Below are positions 6,977 to 14,933 of a DNA stretch of 64,000 nucleotides, piece by piece. Position 1 is the stretch's first letter; the number at the start of each line of letters is the position of its first letter. Both the position numbers and the translations under genes were made by a program. The stretch covers positions 62,001 to 126,000 of the forward strand of contig SUZF01000003.1 of assembly GCA_015060065.1 (NCBI GenBank). The letters run 5' to 3'. The notes below the pieces were generated by a model. That model had not been told where the DNA came from and did no database searches. It was given only the letters and a program-made list of their open reading frames with translations. This DNA comes from Rikenellaceae bacterium (lineage in GTDB: Bacteria > Bacteroidota > Bacteroidia > Bacteroidales > Rikenellaceae).

Positions 6977-7711
6977 ATGAAGAAGTTTTTGATGTTTTTG
7001 TGCGCACTTGTGTTGGTAGCGGGTGCGACCACGGCTCAAACAGCCGACAAGAAGAAGGCTCCGAAGGATTGGGCTAAATTTGGCTATTACGAAAAGGCCA
7101 ATGCCGAGATTGCCGACCGTGTGGGCAAGATTGATGCGGTCTTCATGGGCAACTCGATTACTCGCGGTTGGGTGCGTCAGGATGCCGCGTTCTTCGATAA
7201 TAATAACTTTGTAGGTCGAGGTATCGGCGGTCAGACCACCTCGGAGATGTTGGTGCGTTTTCGTCAGGATGTACTTGATTTGAAGCCCCGATGTGTGGTT
7301 ATTATGGCGGGTATCAACGATATCGCTATGAATAACGGTATCATTTCGCTCGATAATATTATGGGCAATATCCGGTCGATGTGCGAGTTGGCGAAGGCTC
7401 ACAAGATTAAGGTTATACTCTGCTCGGTGACCCCGTCACGTCAGTTCCGCTGGCGTAAGGAGCTGACCCCTGCGGAGGATATCAAGCGACTCAACGAGAT
7501 GATTCGTGAGTATGCTTCGAAAAACAAGATTTACTACGTGGATTACCACTCGGCACTTACCGAGGAGGATGGCGGTATGCCGTTGAAATGGGCAAAAGAT
7601 GGCGTGCATCCCAATAAAGCATGCTACATTACCGTTATGGAACCGATGGTGCTTGCTGCGGTAAATAAGGTGCTGAAAACCAAGAAAAATTATATTTCTC
7701 CGTTGGAGTAA
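6977..7711 (+). CDS. Secreted SGNH/GDSL hydrolase
   Basis: The 244-residue protein has a signal peptide (first 20 residues, ending TTAQ) and all SGNH blocks: block I FMGNS with nucleophile Ser60, block II GRGIGGQTT with an oxyanion Gly, block III AGINDI with Asn114, and block V DGVHPN with Asp208 and His211. Such enzymes are lipases or esterases, often removing acetyl groups from glycans. Periplasmic or surface deacetylation is likely, but the substrate is not evident. A possible -7 box TAGATTTG (6947-6954) overlaps the ruvX stop codon 22 bases upstream. The downstream spacer (7712-7864) contains repeats. Confidence 0.88.
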   Translation: MKKFLMFLCALVLVAGATTAQTADKKKAPKDWAKFGYYEKANAEIADRVGKIDAVFMGNSITRGWVRQDAAFFDNNNFVGRGIGGQTTSEMLVRFRQDVLDLKPRCVVIMAGINDIAMNNGIISLDNIMGNIRSMCELAKAHKIKVILCSVTPSRQFRWRKELTPAEDIKRLNEMIREYASKNKIYYVDYHSALTEEDGGMPLKWAKDGVHPNKACYITVMEPMVLAAVNKVLKTKKNYISPLE

Positions 7712-7752
7712 TTTGAGAATTATCAATTCGCATTACACCGCAGGTGGCTTAA

Positions 7753-7830
7753 TTGTGAATTGTGAACCGACGAACGAAGCAATGGGGAGAGGCTGCTTGC
7801 AGACTATCCCTTGCAAGGAGGAGGAAAAGA
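7753..7830. repeat. Two TTGTGAA heptamers followed by dispersed hairpin repeat, copy B
   Basis: TTGTGAA units lie at 7753-7759 and 7760-7766. Then come hairpin CTGC-TT-GCAG (7793-7802), CTAT, the perfect 10-base palindrome CCTTGCAAGG (7809-7818) and GAGGAGGAAAAGA. The order of elements matches copy A at 2390-2446. Confidence 0.6.
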
Positions 7831-7864
7831 CCCCAAAGGGGGATTAATTGTAAATTGAAAAATT

Positions 7865-8410
7865 ATGATCTATCCGATAGTTATATACGGCTCGCCCGTA
7901 TTGCGTAAAAAGTCGGTAAATATTGATGCCGACTATCCCGAATTGGGCAAACTTATTGATGATATGTTCCTCACGTTGGATGAGGCATCGGGCGTGGGTC
8001 TGGCGGCTCCGCAGATTGGCAAGAATATTCGTCTATTCATTGTCGATTGTACACCGTGGGCTGATGAAGTGCCTGAATTGGCAGAGTATCGCAAGGTCTT
8101 TATCAATGCCGAGATTTACGAGCGTAGCGAGGAGACATCGCTCTTTAATGAGGGCTGCTTGTCGTTGCCGGGACTGCATGAGGATGTGCGTCGCCCGATA
8201 CGTATCAAGATGCGCTACCTTGACGAAAACTTCGTAGAGCATGACGAGGAGTTTGACGGATACCCCGCGCGAGTTATTCAGCATGAGTACGACCACCTCG
8301 AAGGGGAGGTCTTCACTGACCGCCTCTCGCCCCTGCGTCGCAACCTGCTCAAAGGCAAGATTCTTAACTTGGCGAAGGGAAAGTATAGTTGTTCGTATAA
8401 AACGAAATAA
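7865..8410 (+). CDS. def: Peptide deformylase
   Basis: Removes the formyl group from the N-terminal Met of new proteins; a cytoplasmic metalloenzyme. All three family motifs are intact in the 181-residue product: GVGLAAPQ at 43-50, EGCLSLP with a metal-binding Cys, and QHEYDHLEG with two metal His and the catalytic Glu. No exact TAnnTTTG box is visible in the 150-base upstream spacer, which is filled with repeats. No downstream terminator is obvious before the promoter of the next gene at 8450. Confidence 0.97.
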   Translation: MIYPIVIYGSPVLRKKSVNIDADYPELGKLIDDMFLTLDEASGVGLAAPQIGKNIRLFIVDCTPWADEVPELAEYRKVFINAEIYERSEETSLFNEGCLSLPGLHEDVRRPIRIKMRYLDENFVEHDEEFDGYPARVIQHEYDHLEGEVFTDRLSPLRRNLLKGKILNLAKGKYSCSYKTK

Positions 8411-8449
8411 CTTTTTACGGGAAATATTTGTATTTATGTAACAAATTGC

Positions 8450-8457
8450 TAAATTTG
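8450..8457 (+). promoter_or_regulatory. -7 box TAAATTTG for the small outer-membrane protein gene
   Basis: Exact TAnnTTTG 49 bases before the ATG at 8507, leaving a leader of roughly 45 bases. Confidence 0.7.
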
Positions 8458-8506
8458 TGTCGTGCAACAACAATTAATTAAGTGTAATTCTTAAAAAATT
8501 TAGAGT

Positions 8507-8995
8507 ATGAAAAAGATTTTACTTACTATCGCAGTATGCTTCTGTGCATTGACTGTATCGGCACAGGGTTGGGGTCTTGGTGCGCGCGTTGGTTCGGGCT
8601 TCCAAGCACAAGCAGAGTACACCTTCAATAGCGAGAACTATGTAGAGGGACGTTTTGGTATGTCGTGGTGTAATGGTGGCGCTGCATTGATGGCAGATTT
8701 CACCGCTCTTTATCAGTGGAATGTCTGCAAGATGCAGTGGACTCCTTCGGCTGGTGAGTGGTTCTTCGATGCAGGTGTCGGCGTTGGTGTTGGCGGTCGT
8801 GAGCACTATGCATACGTTGGCGCAGCAGGTTGTGCTAAACTCGGTATCAAGTTCAACAAAGCTCCCGTGAAGTTGTCGCTCGATTGGACTCCTGTTGTAG
8901 GTCCGCAGATTGCTTACTGGAAGGGTGCATCTGCCGCTGCTTTCCACGAGTATGGCTTGGCAAACTTGGGCATCTCGGCTGTCTATTGCTTCTAA
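8507..8995 (+). CDS. Small outer-membrane beta-barrel-like protein
   Basis: The 162-residue protein has a signal peptide cleaved after the first 19 residues (TVSAQG). Gly/aromatic-rich alternating strands follow (GWGLGARVGSGFQAQAEYTF, YVEGRFGMSW, WFFDAGVGVGVGG, AYVGAAGCAKLGIKF), and it ends in YCF, the C-terminal aromatic expected for BAM insertion. It fits an eight-stranded OmpA/OmpX-like barrel. No enzymatic motif is visible. Unusually for a barrel it keeps several Cys in or near strands. It is monocistronic, with a -7 box at 8450-8457 and a GNRA-loop terminator at 9017-9044. The exact family is unknown. Confidence 0.75.
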   Translation: MKKILLTIAVCFCALTVSAQGWGLGARVGSGFQAQAEYTFNSENYVEGRFGMSWCNGGAALMADFTALYQWNVCKMQWTPSAGEWFFDAGVGVGVGGREHYAYVGAAGCAKLGIKFNKAPVKLSLDWTPVVGPQIAYWKGASAAAFHEYGLANLGISAVYCF

Positions 8996-9016
8996 TATTT
9001 AGAAAAATATGTTAGG

Positions 9017-9044
9017 AAGGTCTCTCGGAAGAGGGACCTTTTTT
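9017..9044 (+). terminator. Terminator with GGAA tetraloop
   Basis: AAGGTCTCTC (9017-9026) pairs with GAGGGACCTT (9031-9040) around a GGAA tetraloop, with one G-T pair and then a T-run. Confidence 0.9.
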
Positions 9045-9056
9045 GTGGCTAATGGT

Positions 9057-9092
9057 AAAAAAATGATTGCCACAACTTTTGCTGTGGCAATC
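9057..9092 (-). terminator. Terminator of the S1/P1 nuclease gene
   Basis: GATTGCCACA (9065-9074) pairs perfectly with TGTGGCAATC (9083-9092). On the minus strand the stem is followed by seven T (A-run 9057-9063). Confidence 0.88.
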
Positions 9093-9142
9093 GCAGATAT
9101 AAATCGTCTAATCTTTCTATCTCCGTAGAGCCTTTGACGGAA

Positions 9143-9913
9143 TTAGAACAACTCGTTGAGTACGTGAGCCAGACGATATCCGGCCTTTGTAATCTGGTCG
9201 AGAGTCAAATCGCGTGCGCCATTCACAAAGTTGCGACCGAGTTTGTCATTGCTCTCTGCCCACTCGTAGATTACCTGACAAGACTTTGCCGAGTCGTGGA
9301 ACCACTCTGCGGGAGTGCCGGCAACGATAGCCTTCTTCTCCTTCTTGGTTGCGCGGTCAAGAATCTCGGCATACTCCGTGCAACTCCAACCGTGATTTGC
9401 CTCCAATACGCTCGAATCCCAAATCTTGTGGTAGTTGTTCTTTTTGCCAAAGAGGGTAAGGTTTCTGACCTTGTATTTGTGACCACCATAGCGAATGTGC
9501 GACGGACAGTGCATATCGCCCACGAGATGGATGATGTACTTGATATTCACAGCCACGGTGGAGTCGTTGTACTCCTTGTAGTTTTTAAGACGCATAATTG
9601 CATTCTCCAACTCCTCTACACAATCTCCCAGCGGTTGGCGGATAGCATCGGTGCTTTGCAGGTCTGCATCAACCGTACCCATGTGCCAACGGGTGGTCAT
9701 CTCATAACCTTGGCTGTTGCGGAACTGGTCCATCCACGAAGCATCGCAGATAATCGAGTGGCCGATGTACTTCTCGATGGTCTTCTTCGCCTTCGGAGTA
9801 AGGTTGCGCTCGGCCAGTGCCGCGATAGCATCGTGACCGATTCGTCCCCATGCGGAGGCTGATTGAGTAAATCCGATGGCAATAAATGCCATAATAAAGA
9901 TAATCTTCTTCAT
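9143..9913 (-). CDS. S1/P1 nuclease family protein, copy 1
   Basis: The 256-residue exported nuclease has a signal peptide (to SASA). The mature N-terminus is Trp (WGRIGHDAIAALAE), whose amino group and carbonyl bind zinc in the S1/P1 family. The zinc-binding HxxxD segment is present as YIIHLVGDMHCPSH, with further His in HKIWD and a WxxE-type helix. Members are trinuclear-zinc 3'-nucleotidases that degrade single-stranded RNA and DNA. Here it would act in the periplasm or outside to scavenge nucleotides or phosphate. It is monocistronic. A paralogue lies at 40310-41125. Confidence 0.92.
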   Translation of the reverse strand: MKKIIFIMAFIAIGFTQSASAWGRIGHDAIAALAERNLTPKAKKTIEKYIGHSIICDASWMDQFRNSQGYEMTTRWHMGTVDADLQSTDAIRQPLGDCVEELENAIMRLKNYKEYNDSTVAVNIKYIIHLVGDMHCPSHIRYGGHKYKVRNLTLFGKKNNYHKIWDSSVLEANHGWSCTEYAEILDRATKKEKKAIVAGTPAEWFHDSAKSCQVIYEWAESNDKLGRNFVNGARDLTLDQITKAGYRLAHVLNELF

Positions 9914-10106
9914 TGTTTTGATGTTTTATAGGTTATTTATTCTCTTTGCATACCATGTGCTGTTTTGCTCCACAATTATACGGTTTTTTTGCGTAAAATC
10001 CAAATTTGCCGACCAGAAACAGCCTCTATCGGCATAAATGTAATAAGTTCGGATTGTTGAAGTGAAGTTTATGAAATAAACTTGTGTAGTTTGACGTTAA
10101 ATTTCA

Positions 10107-10114
10107 TACCTTTG
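10107..10114 (+). promoter_or_regulatory. -7 box TACCTTTG for the DUF2723-namZ unit
   Basis: Exact TAnnTTTG 50 bases before the ATG at 10165. The divergent spacer 9914-10164 holds no gene. Confidence 0.75.
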
Positions 10115-10164
10115 CATTTTGGCATATTGCCGATAATTGTGAAAAAGAGAAAATCAGATACAAG

Positions 10165-13100
10165 ATGAAAAATTTTAATCGTTGGAATCGAATCACGGGC
10201 TGGGTGGTTTTTGCCATCGCTGCCGTGGTCTATCTCCTCACGCTGGAACCTTCGTCGAGCCTCTGGGATTGCGCCGAGTTCATAGCGACATCCTACAAAC
10301 TCGAAATCGGACACCCTCCCGGTGCTCCGCTCTTTATGATGCTGGCGCGTCTGGCAACGCTCTTCGCCCCGTCGCCGCACTATGTTCCTCATGCGGTGAA
10401 TGCGATGAACAGTATTGCGAGTGCATTCTGCATATTGTTCCTATTTTGGACAATCACCCACATCGCCCGTCGCCTCTACCAGCGCGAGGGCAGGGAACTC
10501 TCGAAGGCTAACGCTATTGCGGTTCTGGGCGCAGGCGTGGTTGGTGCCTTGGGCTATGCCTTTACCGACACCTTCTGGTTTTCGGCATACGAGGGCGAGG
10601 TCTATGCCCTCTCGTCGATGTTCACGGCTCTGGTTGTGTGGCTGATGCTGCGCTGGGAGGAGCAGGCTGACGAGCCTCACTCGGTGCGTTGGATTGTGCT
10701 TATTGCCTACCTTATGGGATTGTCGATAGGTGTTCATATTCTGAACTTGCTGACTATCCCCGCCTTGGTCTTTATCTACTACTTCCGCAAGACGGCAAAG
10801 GTTACGTTGAAGGGTTGTGTGTGGGCTACGCTTGCATCGGGAGCCTTGCTGCTCGTGATTAACGGAATTATTATCCCCTATACGGTCTATGTTGGCGCGA
10901 TGGTCGATGTGTTGTTTGTCAATACATTTGGCCTGCCGGTCAATTCGGGAATGGTATTCTTCGCCTTTGCGCTTATGGCACTATGTGGCTGGGGAGTGTG
11001 GTTTACCCACGTGAAGGGGTGGCGTTTGGCTAATCTTGCGGTGTTGTCGCTTACGATGATTCTGCTCGGCTTCTCGTCATACGCTTCGGTGTCGATACGT
11101 GCAGCAGCAAATCCACCGATGAATAGCAACGACCCCGACAATCCGCACGCACTGCTCTCGGTGCTCAATCGTGACCAATATGGTAACCGCCCGCTTCTGT
11201 ATGGAGCCTACTACTCGGCACCTATCGAGGATTATGAACTGCGCGAGTTCTACTACCTGAACAAGGATACAGGTCGCTACGAGAAGGCCTCGACCATCGA
11301 GGGCTATACCTACCCCTCGCAGTTTATGCACCTCTTCCCTCGAATGTGGGACTACAACAAGAAGGAGCGCGACTATAAGCCGTGGGCTGCATACCGCACC
11401 AAGGTCGAGGTAATGCGTGACGAGAAGGGCGAGGTCGTGCGAGATGAACAGGGTCGCCCTGTGCGCGGAGAGGTTCTCGACTATGGCAAGAGAGTGCGTT
11501 ACAGCAATGGCGAGAGTGTGCGCACGATTGTCGAGCCGACGTTCCTCGAAAATCTCAACTACTTCTTCTCCTACCAGTTGAGTTATATGTACCTGCGCTA
11601 CTTCCTATGGAATTTCGTGGGGCGTCAAGATGATATTCAGGCTTCGGACGTGACCATTACCAATGGAAATTGGCTGTCGGGAGTGAAGCCGATAGACGAA
11701 CTCTATCTTGGCCCGCAGGATAACCTTCCGCGCGAGATAGAGGATAACCGCGCACGAAACACCTATTTCTTCCTGCCTTTTATCTTGGGATTGATAGGTT
11801 TGATTTACCAACTCAACCGCGACCAACGTAACTTTACGGTGGTTATGTGGCTCTTTATTATGATGGGTATTGCGCTGGTGGTCTATTTCAACTCGTCGCC
11901 TGCCGAGGTGCGTGAGCGTGACTACGTGTATGCAGGCTCGTTCTATGCCTTCTCGATGTGGATAGGCTTGGGCGTGTTGGCAGTGAAGGATATGCTGGCT
12001 GCGGTTACGCGCCGTAACAATACGGCTGTGGCTGTGGCGGCTACGGTGGTATGCCTCTCGGTGCCGACGATACTCTGCGCCCAGAATTGGGATGACCACG
12101 ACCGCTCCGGCAGAACAATGGCTCGCGATGTGGGTTGGAACTATCTGCAATCGACTCTGCCCAATACGATTATCATCAACTATGGCGATAACGACACCTT
12201 CCCCCTATGGTTTAATCAGGAGGTGGATGGTGTGCGTACCGACGTGCGCATTATGAATTCGAGTTACTTGGGTGGCGATTGGTATATCGACGAGATGAAG
12301 TGCAAGGCTAATGATGCCGAGGGAGTGCCATTCTCGTTGCCACGCAACAAGTACTATAATGCCAATGATTGGCTGCCTGTGGATGAACGCTTGGAGCGCG
12401 TGGTGGAGATTCGTGAGGTTATGGACTTTATCCGCAGTGAGGATTCGCGCTCGAAGGCTCCGCTCGTCGATGGCTCGATGACCGACTACCTGCCGGCACG
12501 TCGTATAGCCCTGCCGGTAAATAAGGATAATGCCATCGCATCGGGCATTGTGAAGCCCGAAGATAGGGATTTGATGGTCGATACGGTCTATCTGAATGTT
12601 ACCTCCTCGTCGCTCGACAAGAGCCAGATGATGATTCTCGACCTGCTGGCAAACTTCGATTGGAAACGCCCCATAGCCTTCACGCAGGTCTATGTATTGC
12701 AGGACTTGGGTCTGCTGGACTACCTGCAATTTGACGGCTACTCCTATCGTCTGGTGCCGATTCTTACTCCCTACAAGAGTTCGTGGGATATCGGTCGCAT
12801 CGACCCCGACTATGTCTATCCGCTGATGATGAATACCTTCCGATATGGAAATCTTGCCGACGAGAAGGTCTATGTCGATTACTTTACGCAGTACAATTTG
12901 GGCGTATCGCGCGCTCGCGAGGCTTTTGCCCGCGTGGCGAAGGAGTTTATACGTCGTGGCGAAAACAAGAAGGCTGTTGAGTTGCTTGACCGAGGTTTGG
13001 CGGTGTTGCCTCCGTCGCAGATTCGCTACACCGAGGCTAATACCTACCCATTCCTTGAAGCATACTACGCCATTGGCGAGAATGAGAAGGGTGACGCTCT

Positions 13101-13380
13101 GCTGCTGGACTATGCCGAGGTGCTTATCGAGTATATCGAACACTACCTGCGCTTCGATGGTGTAGGTGCTGACCTCGTATCGGATATCCTCGACGAGAAG
13201 TTCGACGAACTGTCGCAGATATACTACTTGGCAGGTATGGCTCAACGCTACGATGTCGTGGCGCAGTTCAACGAGTATTATCGCTCATTCGGAGCCGAGG
13301 AGAGTGACCTGATACAACTCCCCGAAGGATACGAGCCAAACTACGAGCCGCGACCGGCTATGGAGCAGAAGGAGTCGTAG
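10165..13380 (+). CDS. DUF2723 (TMEM260-like) membrane glycosyltransferase-type protein
   Basis: The 1071-residue protein opens with the DUF2723 signature: first helix, LEPSSSLWDCAEFIATSYKLEIGHPPGAPL (residues 28-57), then about 10-12 membrane helices up to around residue 640, and a soluble C-terminal part with helical repeat-like segments. The acidic pair in SLWDCAEF and the HPPGAP loop resemble GT-C enzymes. The human relative TMEM260 is a protein O-mannosyltransferase, and a Bacteroidetes O-glycosylation role is plausible but inferred. DxxxN segments at 650-680 (NYGDNDTFPLWF) belong to the periplasmic domain. It is cotranscribed with namZ, 7 bases downstream. Confidence 0.8.
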   Translation: MKNFNRWNRITGWVVFAIAAVVYLLTLEPSSSLWDCAEFIATSYKLEIGHPPGAPLFMMLARLATLFAPSPHYVPHAVNAMNSIASAFCILFLFWTITHIARRLYQREGRELSKANAIAVLGAGVVGALGYAFTDTFWFSAYEGEVYALSSMFTALVVWLMLRWEEQADEPHSVRWIVLIAYLMGLSIGVHILNLLTIPALVFIYYFRKTAKVTLKGCVWATLASGALLLVINGIIIPYTVYVGAMVDVLFVNTFGLPVNSGMVFFAFALMALCGWGVWFTHVKGWRLANLAVLSLTMILLGFSSYASVSIRAAANPPMNSNDPDNPHALLSVLNRDQYGNRPLLYGAYYSAPIEDYELREFYYLNKDTGRYEKASTIEGYTYPSQFMHLFPRMWDYNKKERDYKPWAAYRTKVEVMRDEKGEVVRDEQGRPVRGEVLDYGKRVRYSNGESVRTIVEPTFLENLNYFFSYQLSYMYLRYFLWNFVGRQDDIQASDVTITNGNWLSGVKPIDELYLGPQDNLPREIEDNRARNTYFFLPFILGLIGLIYQLNRDQRNFTVVMWLFIMMGIALVVYFNSSPAEVRERDYVYAGSFYAFSMWIGLGVLAVKDMLAAVTRRNNTAVAVAATVVCLSVPTILCAQNWDDHDRSGRTMARDVGWNYLQSTLPNTIIINYGDNDTFPLWFNQEVDGVRTDVRIMNSSYLGGDWYIDEMKCKANDAEGVPFSLPRNKYYNANDWLPVDERLERVVEIREVMDFIRSEDSRSKAPLVDGSMTDYLPARRIALPVNKDNAIASGIVKPEDRDLMVDTVYLNVTSSSLDKSQMMILDLLANFDWKRPIAFTQVYVLQDLGLLDYLQFDGYSYRLVPILTPYKSSWDIGRIDPDYVYPLMMNTFRYGNLADEKVYVDYFTQYNLGVSRAREAFARVAKEFIRRGENKKAVELLDRGLAVLPPSQIRYTEANTYPFLEAYYAIGENEKGDALLLDYAEVLIEYIEHYLRFDGVGADLVSDILDEKFDELSQIYYLAGMAQRYDVVAQFNEYYRSFGAEESDLIQLPEGYEPNYEPRPAMEQKES

Positions 13381-13387
13381 CAGGAGT

Positions 13388-14545
13388 ATGCGTCGTCTGG
13401 TGGTCATACTCTCGATATTGCTGTGCGTGCAATCCTTGCAGGCAGCCCCTCTGCGAGTCGGAGCCGAGAGGGTAGATGCATATCTGCCCCTCATCGAGGG
13501 TCAGCGCGTGGCGGTATTGGCAAATCATACCTCGATAGTGGAGAGGGGCGAGCATCTGGTTGATATGTTATGTCGCCGTGGTGTGAATATTACTGCCATA
13601 TTCTCGCCCGAACACGGCTTCCGAGGAACGGCAGATGCCGGCGAGAAGGTCTTCGGCGAGGTGGATGCAAAGACCGGAATACCCATTCGCTCGCTCTATG
13701 ACGGCAACCGCAAACGCCCTTCGGATGAGGTGATGAACTCCTTTGATGTGCTACTGGTAGATTTGCAGGATGTGGGTCTGCGATTCTATACCTACTATGT
13801 AACGATGCTCCGAATGATGGAGGCGTGTGCCGAGTTCGGTTTGCATGTCATCATCCTCGACCGCCCAAATCCCAATGGAATGTACGTTGATGGACCTCTG
13901 CTCGATATGCGATATAAGTCGGGCGTGGGCGCACTGCCGATACCCGTAGTGCATGGTATGACTATGGGCGAGATTGCCCGTATGGCTGTGGGCGAGGGGT
14001 GGTCAAGCAAAGTGTCGCTTACTGTCGTGCCGGTTGAGGGTTACACTCGCTCAATGCGCTATGTGCTACCTGTGGCTCCATCGCCAAACCTGCGCACCCA
14101 GCACGCCATATACCTCTATCCAGCAGTGTGTCTCTTCGAGGGTACTATCGTCAGCCTTGGGCGTGGCACGGATTATCCGTTTGAGGTGTATGGACACCCC
14201 GAAATGACCGGATGTGACTTTCGATTTACACCCCGCTCAACACCCGGAGCAAAGAATCCGCCCCTGCTTGGACAGGAGTGCCACGGTGTCGATTTGCGTA
14301 AGCAGTCGGGCGAAACTGCCATAGCCGAAGGATTTACTCTGCGATATGTTATCGATGCCTACCGTCGTACAGGATGTCGTGGCGAGGCGTTCTTTACCCC
14401 CTTCTTCGAGAAACTCGTGGGCGTGGATTATATCCGTAAAATGATTATCGAAGGTCGTAGCGAAGAGGAGATTCGCGCTCGCTGGGCTAATGATGTGGTG
14501 CGCTTCCGCGAACAACGAAAGCCCTATTTGCTCTACGAAGAGTAG
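13388..14545 (+). CDS. namZ: Exo-beta-N-acetylmuramidase NamZ-type (DUF1343, GH171)
   Basis: The 385-residue protein has a signal peptide (to QSLQA) and the DUF1343 core: GQRVAVLANHTSIVERG, IFSPEHGFRG, DVLLVDLQDVGLRFYTY, LDRPNPNG and a GRGTDYPFEVYGHPE segment. NamZ removes N-acetylmuramic acid from the non-reducing end of peptidoglycan fragments in the periplasm, feeding cell-wall recycling. The acidic residues of SPEHG are the likely catalytic centre. It starts 7 bases after the DUF2723 stop, so the two are an operon; what ties a membrane glycosyltransferase to a muramidase is open. Length is as expected. Confidence 0.88.
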   Translation: MRRLVVILSILLCVQSLQAAPLRVGAERVDAYLPLIEGQRVAVLANHTSIVERGEHLVDMLCRRGVNITAIFSPEHGFRGTADAGEKVFGEVDAKTGIPIRSLYDGNRKRPSDEVMNSFDVLLVDLQDVGLRFYTYYVTMLRMMEACAEFGLHVIILDRPNPNGMYVDGPLLDMRYKSGVGALPIPVVHGMTMGEIARMAVGEGWSSKVSLTVVPVEGYTRSMRYVLPVAPSPNLRTQHAIYLYPAVCLFEGTIVSLGRGTDYPFEVYGHPEMTGCDFRFTPRSTPGAKNPPLLGQECHGVDLRKQSGETAIAEGFTLRYVIDAYRRTGCRGEAFFTPFFEKLVGVDYIRKMIIEGRSEEEIRARWANDVVRFREQRKPYLLYEE

Positions 14546-14700
14546 CTCCTAAAAGCAGTACAAAGCCTTTTTCTTCGCACCTTTTAGAAAAAAGGTGCCC
14601 AAAACCTTTTAGCCGAAACTGCGTTTCGGGGAGTTTGACGACGTGCGAGTTTTTGCTCTTATTGCGAGGCCTTGGTTGTCTGCGACAATATTCAAAACGA

Positions 14701-14742
14701 AAAGAATAACCTTCTGTGAGTAAACTCCCAAGGTTATTCTTT
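14701..14742. terminator. Strong symmetric hairpin between convergent namZ and nadE
   Basis: AAAGAATAACCTT (14701-14713) pairs perfectly with AAGGTTATTCTTT (14730-14742). The loop itself contains GAGT-AA-ACTC. The A/T-rich stem ends could serve as the tail in both directions. Confidence 0.55.
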
Positions 14743-14798
14743 CCATTTTGTACTATCCTCACGGATAGCCACAAGCCCTCGAAAACTAAATATAGACT

Positions 14799-14834
14799 TT
14801 CCCTAATTTCCTTAATTTCTCTAATCTCCCTAAA
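14799..14834. repeat. Period-9 array (TTCCCTAAT units)
   Basis: Four consecutive 9-base units: TTCCCTAAT, TTCCTTAAT, TTCTCTAAT, CTCCCTAAA. Same period and consensus as 2331-2357. Confidence 0.8.
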
Positions 14835-14933
14835 TGTATCTCTGGGGATAATGGGGAACGCAGTCTGCGACTGCTTGTGAGGATAATGGGGTGTCAATGG
14901 TGAATTTATCTCCCTAAATCTGCCATTGGCTTC

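Larger units (their letters stand above)
14546..14933. other. Non-coding spacer with three hairpins and a period-9 array
   Basis: No gene is supported here; the ORFs that cross it show no family resemblance. Three inverted repeats follow one another: CACCTTTT/AAAAGGTG (14578-14597), CCGAAAC/GTTTCGG (14613-14629) and a 13-bp perfect stem (14701-14742). The first or third could terminate namZ (+) or nadE (-). A period-9 array follows at 14799-14834. Confidence 0.7.

Noticed and set aside
12205..13245. Long minus-strand ORF opposite the DUF2723 gene
   Set aside because: It is a shadow of a clear membrane protein, with no family features.
14487..14897. 136-codon minus-strand ORF in the namZ-nadE spacer
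   Set aside because: It runs through three hairpins and the period-9 array, overlaps the end of namZ and has no family resemblance.
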